Source: Rhodococcus sp. 06-462-5 (GTDB lineage Bacteria; Actinomycetota; Actinomycetes; Mycobacteriales; Mycobacteriaceae). Taken from it: DNA of 63,788 nt. The DNA lies in assembly GCF_002258315.1 (NCBI RefSeq), contig NZ_NOYD01000027.1, positions 1 through 63,788 on the forward strand, in the 5' to 3' direction. Shown in pieces: positions 21,852 to 29,054 of this stretch (positions are counted from its first letter, which is position 1; each line of letters starts with the position of its first letter). The position numbers and the translations under genes are program-made. The notes under the pieces are model-generated. The model was given only the letters and a program-made list of their open reading frames with translations, had not been told where the DNA came from and made no database searches.

Positions 21852-22873
21852 GCTCTGTTTCCGCCCGCGTGCTTGGACTCGTACATCGCCGTGTCGGCGT
21901 CGAGCAGCACGTTGTGGACCAGGTCGGCACCGACACCGGACTCGGCGGCGGTGGACCATCGGCCGCCGTCCAGCAGGGCCACCCCGACACTGACCGTCAC
22001 CGGCACGTCGTCCGCCGGGTCGTGAATCGATTCGAGAATGTCGTGGGCTACGCGGTGCACGGTTGCGTCGTCGGCCGGTATCGCAATGGTGAACTCCTCA
22101 CCGCCGGTGCGTGCGACACACGGGCGGGCACCCGTGACCGCGGTGAGCCTGCGGGCCGTGCGGCGCAACACCCGGTCCCCCACCGCATGGCCGTAGGTGT
22201 CGTTGACTCGTTTGAACTGGTCGAGATCGAGAACCATCAGCGCAACCGAGCGCTCCGCGTCCAACGAGTTCATCATGCGGTGAAGCCGCAACTCCAGTCC
22301 GCGTCTGTTGAGGAGGCCGGTCAGCGAGTCCGTGTTGGCGAGATCGAGCTGGCGCTGAATCACCGCCCGGAACGCGAGCACCGAGTTGACCACCAACAGA
22401 GTTGCCAGGGTCCTGGCGACCGTCGACGCCAGATCGTGCGTGTCCTCGGCGAACGCCAGGGCTGCCAGGGCCCCGACCACGGCGTTGACGAACAGCATGT
22501 GAAACGCGAGCACTCGCCGTCTGGAGAAGTAGACGATGTAGATGCCGATCACGGCGAACAGCGCCGCGGCGTTCAGTGCCAGGTCGTGGCCGGTGAAGGA
22601 GAGCAGCATCATCGCCACGCCGACGTCGGCGTACACCACGAACCACCCGGGCATGTGCGACGCGTCCGACGAGCGCAGTAGCCACCACGCGCCCACCGGC
22701 ACGGTCGAGATCAGCACCAGTGCGCAGGCCAGTTTCGCCGCAGTGCCCGCGGGCCCGTCGGCGGAGAGCATCGCGACGCCGCCGATCAGGCCGAACGACG
22801 GAACCAGGGCTGCGATGCCCAGTGCGACACGTCGTTCGAGCCGCACCGAGCCCATCCGATCTCCGGCTGGCAC
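21830..22873 (-). CDS. Membrane-bound diguanylate cyclase (GGDEF)
   Basis: Makes cyclic di-GMP. The 347-residue protein has about six N-terminal transmembrane helices (residues 15-170) with no recognised ligand domain, then a GGDEF domain opening with DSLTGLLNRRG and carrying an intact active site RTGGEEFTI. No RxxD inhibitory site is obvious before the GGEEF. The GTG at 22873 is preceded by a very strong GGAGGGAGGGG. It is probably an active cyclase; what the membrane part senses is unknown. Confidence 0.9.
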   Translation of the reverse strand: MPAGDRMGSVRLERRVALGIAALVPSFGLIGGVAMLSADGPAGTAAKLACALVLISTVPVGAWWLLRSSDASHMPGWFVVYADVGVAMMLLSFTGHDLALNAAALFAVIGIYIVYFSRRRVLAFHMLFVNAVVGALAALAFAEDTHDLASTVARTLATLLVVNSVLAFRAVIQRQLDLANTDSLTGLLNRRGLELRLHRMMNSLDAERSVALMVLDLDQFKRVNDTYGHAVGDRVLRRTARRLTAVTGARPCVARTGGEEFTIAIPADDATVHRVAHDILESIHDPADDVPVTVSVGVALLDGGRWSTAAESGVGADLVHNVLLDADTAMYESKHAGGNRATVYAGE

Positions 22874-22999
22874 CGCGCCCCTCCCTCCAGTCCTGGCAGT
22901 TCGAGCATCCGCGTGGGGTGTCTACCCGTCACCCCTCGGGCAGAAGTCGACGACGAGAAACAACCCCCGTTGTCGGCCGTCCACTCGGCCGCCAGCAGC

Positions 23000-23464
23000 T
23001 CAGACGTTACCGGCGCGCCGCTCGGGCAGGTCCGGCCTGATCAATTCGTAATCGGTCAAGAAACGATCGAGCAACGTCACGAGCGATTCTCGGTCCACCC
23101 GTGTCCACCCCTCGATGACCCGTCCGAGATTGTCGGTTCGCCGTTGCTGGATCGCCGCCGCCGCTTCCTGACCCGACTCCGTCACCGCGAGCACGAACGC
23201 TCGACCGTCACGTTTGTCGGGAAGCCGCTCGACGTGCCCCCGTTCGACCAGCTGAGCCACCTGCCTGCTCACCGTCGACGGATCGGAATTCACCATGGCG
23301 GCGAGTTCACTGGACCGCATCGGTCCGTCGCGCAGGAGCCTGAACAAGCATACGTACGCGGCACCGTCGACACCTCCCGAAGACGAGATCGCGGCGATGT
23401 TGCGCTCACGCAGGCGTTGCAGTCGAACCAACTGCGTGCCCAGTTCCTCGGCGAACTCGACCAC
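23000..23464 (-). CDS. MarR-family transcriptional regulator
   Basis: 154 residues with a winged helix: MRSSELAAMVNSDPSTVSRQVAQLVERGHVERLPDKRDGRAFVLAVTESG is the classical MarR DNA-binding core (recognition helix and DxRDGR wing). The GTG start lies one base after the stop of the crotonase gene, so the two form one unit and the regulator may respond to an acyl-CoA or aromatic ligand. No clear operator was found. Confidence 0.88.
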   Translation of the reverse strand: MVEFAEELGTQLVRLQRLRERNIAAISSSGGVDGAAYVCLFRLLRDGPMRSSELAAMVNSDPSTVSRQVAQLVERGHVERLPDKRDGRAFVLAVTESGQEAAAAIQQRRTDNLGRVIEGWTRVDRESLVTLLDRFLTDYELIRPDLPERRAGNV

Positions 23465-23465
23465 G

Positions 23466-24293
23466 TCAGTTACCGGTGAACTGCGCCGGTCGCTTCTCGA
23501 ACACCGAGGTGATCGCCTCGGTGAGGTCGTGCGAGGCGAGGAAGGCGGCGTTCCAGGCCGCGACGTAACGAAGCGAATCGTCGACGCCGGAGGATCGGGA
23601 ATGATCGAGCACGGTCTTGATGCCCTGAACCACCAGAGGCGGATTGGCAGCGATGGCGGCGGCGCATTCGCGAGCTGCGGCGAGAGTGGCGTCGTGGTCC
23701 TCGAACACGTCGTTGACCAGACCGATCTTCTCGGCGCGCGCGGCGTCGATGTCCTTGCCCGTCAGGGCGAGCTCACGCATGTGGCCGTCGCCGATGATCG
23801 CGGGCAGTCGGGCCAAGGACCCCATGTCCGCGACGATCGCGACCCGCACCTCGCGCACGCTGAACTTCGCGTCGGCGCTCGCGTAGCGCACGTCCGCGGC
23901 GGTGATGAGGTCGACGCCACCGCCGATGCACCAGCCCTGAACCGCTGCGACGACGGGTTTGCGGCAGTCCGCAACCGCGTTGATGGCCTTCTGCATCGTC
24001 TTGATGGTGTCGTGGAACGACGTTCGGGGACCGGCCAGTGCCTTGTCGGCCATCAGCGGACCGAACGTGCCTGCCATCGCGGCGAGGTCGAGTCCGTAGG
24101 TGAAGTTCCTACCCGAGCCCGCGAGCACGACTGCTCGAACCTCGGGATCGGCGTCGAGCTGCGCGAACAGCTCGGGGCTTTCGCTCCAGAAGTCCGGGCC
24201 CATGGCATTGCCCTTGCCCGGTCCGAGAAGTGTCACGTGTGCGATGTGGTCCGCGATCTCCACGGAGAAGGCTTGCCAGGTTCGTTCCGTCAT
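23466..24293 (-). CDS. Enoyl-CoA hydratase/isomerase family protein (crotonase)
   Basis: 275 residues from the ATG 24293. The crotonase fold is shown by GKGNAMGPDFW, AVVLAGSGRNFTYGLDL (first oxyanion-hole strand), VAAVQGWCIGGGVDLITAADVRYAS (second oxyanion hole) and KFSVREVRVAIVADMGSLARLP. The latter, with an Asp in VADMGSL, resembles dienoyl-CoA isomerases (delta3,5-delta2,4 type), so isomerase activity is more likely than hydration. It is coupled to the downstream marR. Confidence 0.88.
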   Translation of the reverse strand: MTERTWQAFSVEIADHIAHVTLLGPGKGNAMGPDFWSESPELFAQLDADPEVRAVVLAGSGRNFTYGLDLAAMAGTFGPLMADKALAGPRTSFHDTIKTMQKAINAVADCRKPVVAAVQGWCIGGGVDLITAADVRYASADAKFSVREVRVAIVADMGSLARLPAIIGDGHMRELALTGKDIDAARAEKIGLVNDVFEDHDATLAAARECAAAIAANPPLVVQGIKTVLDHSRSSGVDDSLRYVAAWNAAFLASHDLTEAITSVFEKRPAQFTGN

Positions 24294-24412
24294 GCCTGCG
24301 AGCCTAGCGGCAGCGTCGCACAATTCTGCATCGCATGTTACGGCGCGTAACGTCTGCGCTAAGTCCCTGCTCAGCTCTGGTACATACGTTCAATCGCGCC
24401 CATCATCGACTC

Positions 24413-24910
24413 ATGTTGATGCATCAGGGACTCGGCCTGGAGACGTTCAACGATCTGCCGCGCCGCAAGGCGGTGCATGCGCTGTACGAGTGCTGTTGCT
24501 CGGTGGCGTGGGCGTCGAAGGTGGCGGACGGCCGCAGGTACCGCTCTCGCACAGACCTGTACTCCGCAGCCGACGCGGAATTGACCGAGCTCTCGGACGG
24601 CGATGTGGATTCGCTCGCCGCGACGCTGCCGGAGCCGAGCAAGGTGTGCGCGGCCATGGACACCGCCACTCGCGGGGCGCTGGGAACTGCGGCCAGGGCG
24701 TACGAGGACCGGTTCGGCTACCCGTACGTGTCGAGTCCGTTGTTCGAGCCCGAGGGTTTCGAGCCACGCGACATTCTGGTCGATCTGGGCCATCGACTCG
24801 ACAACGACGATCAGACCGAGCGCAAGGTGATGCGCGACGAGCTGGCGAAGATCAACCACATCCGATTGGATCGCCTGCTGGGGCCCGAAGGCGGTTGGCC
24901 GGAGTACTGA
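24413..24910 (+). CDS. OHCU decarboxylase-like protein (UraD family)
   Basis: 165 residues, or 163 from the next ATG. ALYECCCSVAWASKVADGR, ARAYEDRFGYPYV and NDDQTERKVMRDELAKINHIRLDRLL match the 2-oxo-4-hydroxy-4-carboxy-5-ureidoimidazoline decarboxylase family of the urate pathway. The HP motif holding the catalytic His in proven UraD enzymes is replaced by LPEPSK, so activity is uncertain. Allantoicase lies 2 kb away, but no other urate genes are in the window. Confidence 0.7.
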   Translation: MLMHQGLGLETFNDLPRRKAVHALYECCCSVAWASKVADGRRYRSRTDLYSAADAELTELSDGDVDSLAATLPEPSKVCAAMDTATRGALGTAARAYEDRFGYPYVSSPLFEPEGFEPRDILVDLGHRLDNDDQTERKVMRDELAKINHIRLDRLLGPEGGWPEY

Positions 24911-24922
24911 GATCGGTCGGGA

Positions 24923-25147
24923 TCAGCCGAACAGGCCGACGACGCGACCGATCAGTCCACCGGCGATCAGGATCGCCAGCAATGCCACGACACAGATGAC
25001 GACGATCGGCATCACCCGGCTGCGCTGCGGGGGCTCGTGGTTCGGGCCGCCGATTCCGGTTTCGGCGGGCGGAGTATCTCCCGGGGTGACCCCGCCTCCG
25101 GCTTCGAGTCCTGTGGTGACGTCGGGGTCTGGATTCTGAGCATTCAT
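24923..25147 (-). CDS. DUF6480-like small membrane protein
   Basis: 74 residues: an acidic, Pro/Gly-rich N-terminal half (NPDPDVTTGLEAGGG...) and one C-terminal transmembrane helix (VMPIVVICVVALLAILIAGGLIG). This is the build of the actinobacterial DUF6480 family, of unknown function. It converges on the preceding gene with 12 bases between them. Confidence 0.7.
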   Translation of the reverse strand: MNAQNPDPDVTTGLEAGGGVTPGDTPPAETGIGGPNHEPPQRSRVMPIVVICVVALLAILIAGGLIGRVVGLFG

Positions 25148-25175
25148 CTTCTGCGGTTACCCGGTGCGGTGTCCC

Positions 25176-25820
25176 TCAACCGAGATGTGTCCTGGCTATC
25201 GCTCCCGCGAACAGTTCGGACACCGCGTCGGCGATGACACCCTCGTCGATCTCCTCGGGATCCACCGAATGTTCGACGGCCAATCCGGAGATCAATGCCG
25301 CCAGTGACGTCGCGAGGCGTCGGGCATCGAAGTTCTTGCCGACGCCCCACCGGTGCGCGTTGTCGGCGATGAGGCGTTCGAGTTCGCCGCGCAGTGCGCG
25401 ACGGTCGGTGCGATAGCGCTCGGCGACCGCGGGGTCGCGTCCGGCGAGGATGCCGAATTCGACGGTCAGCAACGGCCACCGGGGTTCGGCCACCACCCAG
25501 GACGCGATTTCGCCGCCGCCGGCTCCTGCCGCTGCACCGGAGTCCAGATCGGATACGTGGGCCAGCACGCGGGCGGCGAGGTCGAGGGAACGCCGGGCGA
25601 GCAGTTCGGCGAACAGTGCTTGTTTGGATTCGAAATTGGAGTAGACGGCCCCCTTGGTGAAGCCCGCCCGATCTGCGATGTCGGTGAGTTTCGCTGCGGC
25701 ATAGCCACGTTCGGTGAATTCGTCGGCTGCCGCGGCGAGCAGTCGGTCCCGTACGTCGGTGCGCTGGGGTCGTCGCCGGTCCTGTGTCGACCCCCACTTT
25801 TCTTGCTCGTCGGCATTCAC
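25176..25820 (-). CDS. TetR-family transcriptional regulator
   Basis: 214 residues. The N-terminal helix-turn-helix is clear (RLLAAAADEFTERGYAAAKLTDIADRAGFTKGAVYSNFESKQALF); the C-terminal ligand domain is variable. The GTG 25820 is preferred over an ATG at 25856 because the longer form would start inside the operator region, and a promoter (TTGTCG, 17 bp, TACTCT) would place the transcript start at the GTG, making it leaderless. It probably represses itself and the divergent membrane protein gene. Confidence 0.85.
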   Translation of the reverse strand: MNADEQEKWGSTQDRRRPQRTDVRDRLLAAAADEFTERGYAAAKLTDIADRAGFTKGAVYSNFESKQALFAELLARRSLDLAARVLAHVSDLDSGAAAGAGGGEIASWVVAEPRWPLLTVEFGILAGRDPAVAERYRTDRRALRGELERLIADNAHRWGVGKNFDARRLATSLAALISGLAVEHSVDPEEIDEGVIADAVSELFAGAIARTHLG

Positions 25821-25852
25821 GATACCTAGAGTATTGAATACCTCGGGTATCG
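25820..25852. promoter_or_regulatory. TetR operator/promoter region
   Basis: CGATACC (25820-25826) and GGTATCG (25846-25852) form an outer inverted repeat, with an inner palindrome GTATTGAATAC (25831-25841). It lies between the divergent tetR and membrane-protein genes and overlaps the tetR start. Confidence 0.6.
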
Positions 25853-25872
25853 ACAAGATTCAGGAGTCACCC

Positions 25873-26877
25873 ATGCGCAAGATGTCACTGCTCGCCGCCG
25901 CGGTGCTGGTACTACAGCTCGGCTTCATCCTCAGCTACGTCTCGGCCTTCCATCAGCCGACGCCGCACGCGATCCCCATCGCCGTGGTCACCGAGTCCGG
26001 CCTCCCCGAGGGGCTGGACCAACAGACCGCCGACCGCCTCGACGCCATCGACGGCACCCCGCTCGCGGCACGCACCGCAGCCGATACCGCGGAGGTCCGT
26101 GCACTGCTGCGCGACCGAGACGTTCTCGGGGCGTACGTCGTCGGTGCCGACGGAACGGACACCCTCATCACCGCCGGCGCAGCGGGCAGTTCGGTGGCCA
26201 CCGCACTCGAGTCGATCTTCACCGAGGTGGACGCCGCGCAGGGGCGCCAGTTCGTGGTCCGCGACGAGATTCCGGTCGGCGTGCACGACAACCGCGGACT
26301 GTCCGGCTTCTACCTCTCGGTCGGCTGGGTCGTCGGCGGGTACCTGCTGGCTGCCGCTTTCGGACTGCTCATCGGCGCACCGAACTCGCGCCGCGAAACC
26401 TGCGTCCACGTCGGCATTCTCGCGGTGTACGCGGCCGCATCGGGTGCGCTCGGAGCCTTCCTCACCACTCATGTCATGGAAACCTTTGCCGGCCACTGGT
26501 TTCCGCTCACGCTGCTGGGTACCGCGGTGGTCTTCGCCACCGGACTGTTCACCATGGGTCTTCGTGCACTGATCGGCGTCGCCGCGGTTCCCGCCGCGAT
26601 CGTCCTGTTCGTGATCCTCGGAAATCCCAGCGCGGGAGGCGCTTTCGGGGCAGACGTCCTTCCGTCGCTCTACGCTTCGATCGGTCGGTGGATCACCCCG
26701 GGCATCGGCACCGAGGGCGTGCGCAGCATCGTCTACTTCTCGGGCACCGGGTTGGGGCAACCCGCACTCGGCCTGACGTTCTACATCGTGATCGGCGCAC
26801 TGCTGATGGGCGCGGCAGCAGTGCGTCGCCGGTCCACACACAACCCGGTGACCCCACGCGCAACCAGTAAAGTGTGA
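25873..26877 (+). CDS. Membrane protein, DUF3533/YhgE-like (ABC-2-type fold)
   Basis: 334 residues. An N-terminal signal-anchor helix (LLAAAVLVLQLGFILSYVSAF) is followed by an extracytoplasmic domain of about 150 residues (IPIAVVTESGLPEGLDQQ...DTLITAGAAGSSVATALESIF) and five to six C-terminal helices, the layout of YhgE/Pip- and DUF3533-type proteins related to ABC-2 permeases. GGAG stands 8 bases before the ATG. It is divergent from tetR and is probably its target; it is followed after 4 bases by allantoicase. Transport substrate unknown. Confidence 0.72.
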   Translation: MRKMSLLAAAVLVLQLGFILSYVSAFHQPTPHAIPIAVVTESGLPEGLDQQTADRLDAIDGTPLAARTAADTAEVRALLRDRDVLGAYVVGADGTDTLITAGAAGSSVATALESIFTEVDAAQGRQFVVRDEIPVGVHDNRGLSGFYLSVGWVVGGYLLAAAFGLLIGAPNSRRETCVHVGILAVYAAASGALGAFLTTHVMETFAGHWFPLTLLGTAVVFATGLFTMGLRALIGVAAVPAAIVLFVILGNPSAGGAFGADVLPSLYASIGRWITPGIGTEGVRSIVYFSGTGLGQPALGLTFYIVIGALLMGAAAVRRRSTHNPVTPRATSKV

Positions 26878-26881
26878 TCCC

Positions 26882-27871
26882 ATGACCGCCAACTTCCCCT
26901 TGCCACTGCCCGATCTCGCCGTCCGCACACTCGGAGGCGCAGTCGTGTGGGCGAACGACGAGACGTTCGCGGAGAAGGAGAATCTCGTCCGGCCCGGCAA
27001 AGCCGACTACTCGACGGCGACGTTCGGACACAAGGGCCAGATCTACGACGGGTGGGAGACGCGACGCCGACGCGAGGCCGGCTACGACGAAGCGATCGTG
27101 CGTCTCGGAGCGCCCGGGGTCGTCTCGGCAATCGTCGTCGACACCGCGTGGTTCACCGGAAACTATCCGCCGGAGATCTCGATCGAGGCCGCCGAGGTCG
27201 ACGGTTTTCCCTCACCGGAAGAGCTTCACACCCAGACCGAGTGGACCACCATCGTCCCGCGCAGCCCGGTCAACGGCGACAGCGAGAACAGGTTCGCCGT
27301 TGCCTCCGATGTGCGGTGGACGCACGTGAAGCTGTCGATCTATCCCGACGGCGGAGTGGCGCGGTTGCGGGTGCTGGGCCGCGGCAAGCCCGACCCCAAG
27401 TTCCTCGCTGCCGGGCCGGTGGATCTCGCTGCACTCGAGAACGGCGCGTACGTCTCGGCGTGCTCCAACATGTTCTACAGCTCACCCAACAATCTGTTGT
27501 TCCCCGGACCGCCACGGTCGATGGGTGAGGGCTGGGAGACCTCGCGTCGACGCAACGACGCGAACGACTGGGTTCAGGTGCAGCTCGCCGGTACCGGGCA
27601 CATCTCTCTCGCCGAGCTCGACACCACCTGCTTCCTCGGAAACGCGCCCGGTGCGGCATCGCTGCGGGGCCGACTCGGCGACGGCGAATGGATCGAACTG
27701 TTGCCGCGCACGACGCTGCAGCCCGACACCCGGCATCGCTTCGTCCTCACCCACGACACCCCGGTCTCCGAGGTGCGAATGGACATCTTCCCCGACGGCG
27801 GGATGGCGCGATTGAGACTGTTCGGTGATCTCGACGCGGGAGTGGAGCCTGCAGGAACGACTCCGGGATAG
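26882..27871 (+). CDS. alc: Allantoicase
   Basis: Hydrolyses allantoate to ureidoglycolate and urea in purine degradation. The 329-residue protein is the expected duplication of two jelly-roll domains: each carries a DGWETRRRR / EGWETSRRR motif (near residues 57 and 215) and a VKLSIYPDGGVARLRVLG / VRMDIFPDGGMARLRLFG motif. It begins 4 bases after the membrane protein gene, so the TetR regulator may control both. It is separated from other purine-catabolism genes apart from the UraD-like gene. Confidence 0.93.
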   Translation: MTANFPLPLPDLAVRTLGGAVVWANDETFAEKENLVRPGKADYSTATFGHKGQIYDGWETRRRREAGYDEAIVRLGAPGVVSAIVVDTAWFTGNYPPEISIEAAEVDGFPSPEELHTQTEWTTIVPRSPVNGDSENRFAVASDVRWTHVKLSIYPDGGVARLRVLGRGKPDPKFLAAGPVDLAALENGAYVSACSNMFYSSPNNLLFPGPPRSMGEGWETSRRRNDANDWVQVQLAGTGHISLAELDTTCFLGNAPGAASLRGRLGDGEWIELLPRTTLQPDTRHRFVLTHDTPVSEVRMDIFPDGGMARLRLFGDLDAGVEPAGTTPG

Positions 27872-27908
27872 AACAGCGTAAACGGTCGCGGGGCAATAGG
27901 GTTGGTTC

Positions 27909-28382
27909 ATGTCCCGGCTACTTCATCCGAATGCAGCCCATGTGGCCGACACTCTGATTTCACGTGGTCATCACGGGGTGGTGGTCAATAGCCCGGAGGG
28001 CACGCACACTGCCGCCGACGCTGCCGCAGCGCTGGGCGTCGAGGTGGGTGCGATCGTGAAATCGATGGTGTTTCTACTCGACGACGAGCCGGTGTTGCTG
28101 CTGGTGTCCGGTGCCCACAATGTTCATCTCGAGCACACCGGCGAACGGCTGGGCGGGACGTTGATGCGCGCGCCTCTGGACACGGCCAAGCATGCAACCG
28201 GGCAGCCGATCGGGGGGATCGCACCGGTCGGCCACCCCACCAACCTCGACACGTTCGTCGACCAGGATCTGGCCGGGTACGCCGAGGTGTGGGCGGCCGC
28301 CGGTCACACCAACACGATCTTTCGGTCCACGTTCACCGAGTTGGTGCGCATCACCGCAGGTCTGGCGATCGACGTCACCTGA
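27909..28382 (+). CDS. YbaK/EbsC-family aminoacyl-tRNA deacylase
   Basis: 157 residues. TAADAAAALGVEVGAIVKSMVFLLDDEPVLLLVSGAH, with its conserved Lys, and the C-terminal GGIAPVGH and FRSTFTELVRITAG are hallmarks of the YbaK/ProX editing fold, which removes mischarged amino acids (Cys or Ala on tRNA-Pro) in trans. The precise specificity cannot be read. It converges on the minus-strand LLM-like gene with 16 bases between the stops. Confidence 0.88.
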   Translation: MSRLLHPNAAHVADTLISRGHHGVVVNSPEGTHTAADAAAALGVEVGAIVKSMVFLLDDEPVLLLVSGAHNVHLEHTGERLGGTLMRAPLDTAKHATGQPIGGIAPVGHPTNLDTFVDQDLAGYAEVWAAAGHTNTIFRSTFTELVRITAGLAIDVT

Positions 28383-28398
28383 GCACTGCTCACCGGGC

Positions 28399-28899
28399 TC
28401 AGGACGCGAGCGTCGGGGCGATCGGTGTGCCGAGGACCGCGTCGACGACGTCGATGTCGAGTCGGGTGCCGCGGGATTCGAGCAACGGCAGTACCCCGTT
28501 GTTGATCAGAACCGACTGGCGAGCGACATCGCCGAGCACTGTCAACGTCACGCCGTCCGCCACATCAGCCGCAGTGACATCTGAGATCAAACTGGCCAAT
28601 CCCGCCGGTGTTCCGACGTAGCGGATCGACGACGGGCCGACCGGCGCGTCGAGTGCAGCCAATTCCCGACGGGCCGTCCTGGCATCGGCCGCGATGTGGA
28701 TCTCGAGGTCGAGAAACACTGCGGTGCTGTCGGCAGATTCGCCGCGCTCGGCTGCCTCGGCCCGTACGCGAGCCAGGTGCTGCTGGGATTCCCGCAGGTC
28801 GGAGGCCTGGATTCGGACTACGTCCCCGTCCGGTGACACGGTCAGTTCGGTCCAACCTGCAGAGAATTCGACGGCGACGCGGGTGGAGTTGTGCGACAT
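28399..28899 (-). CDS. Small protein resembling the C-terminal part of LLM flavin oxidoreductases
   Basis: 166 residues from the ATG 28899. Segments such as DLRESQQHLARVRAEAAERG, LEIHIAADARTARRELAAL, IRYVGTPAGLASLISD and a closing VLPLLESRG follow the order seen at the C-terminal end of luciferase-like monooxygenases, but the N-terminal barrel strands are missing. It may be a flavin-enzyme partner or a degenerate form; I do not recognise a family. It is preceded by a sulfur-type leader peptide, suggesting a role in organosulfur use. Confidence 0.65.
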   Translation of the reverse strand: MSHNSTRVAVEFSAGWTELTVSPDGDVVRIQASDLRESQQHLARVRAEAAERGESADSTAVFLDLEIHIAADARTARRELAALDAPVGPSSIRYVGTPAGLASLISDVTAADVADGVTLTVLGDVARQSVLINNGVLPLLESRGTRLDIDVVDAVLGTPIAPTLAS

Positions 28900-28916
28900 G
28901 AGTGGTGGTCCTGGTT

Positions 28917-29045
28917 CTAGAAGTCGGTGAACGCATTCGGTCGGAGCGGAGCCGAACTCGAACACGACCCGGACGCAGTGCGGCACAGATCCACGTATCT
29001 GTTGCACCAGTGACGGTTGCCCGTCCACACGACACTCACGGTCAT
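28917..29045 (-). CDS. Putative sulfur-responsive leader peptide
   Basis: A 42-residue frame, ATG 29045 to TAG 28917, encodes MTVSVVWTGNRHWC followed by NRYVDLCRTASGSC. The R-(H/Y)-V-D-L-C-R-x-x-S-x-x-C core is that of short leader peptides found ahead of sulfur-assimilation genes in many actinobacteria. It starts 9 bases after the aminotransferase stop and ends 17 bases before the LLM-like gene, a position for attenuation or translational coupling in response to cysteine supply. Confidence 0.65.
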   Translation of the reverse strand: MTVSVVWTGNRHWCNRYVDLCRTASGSCSSSAPLRPNAFTDF

Positions 29046-29054
29046 GACGCCATG

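Noticed and set aside
28383..28398. TGAGCACTGCTCA palindrome between convergent genes as a terminator
   Set aside because: The stem is only 5 bp with a tiny loop; too weak to call.
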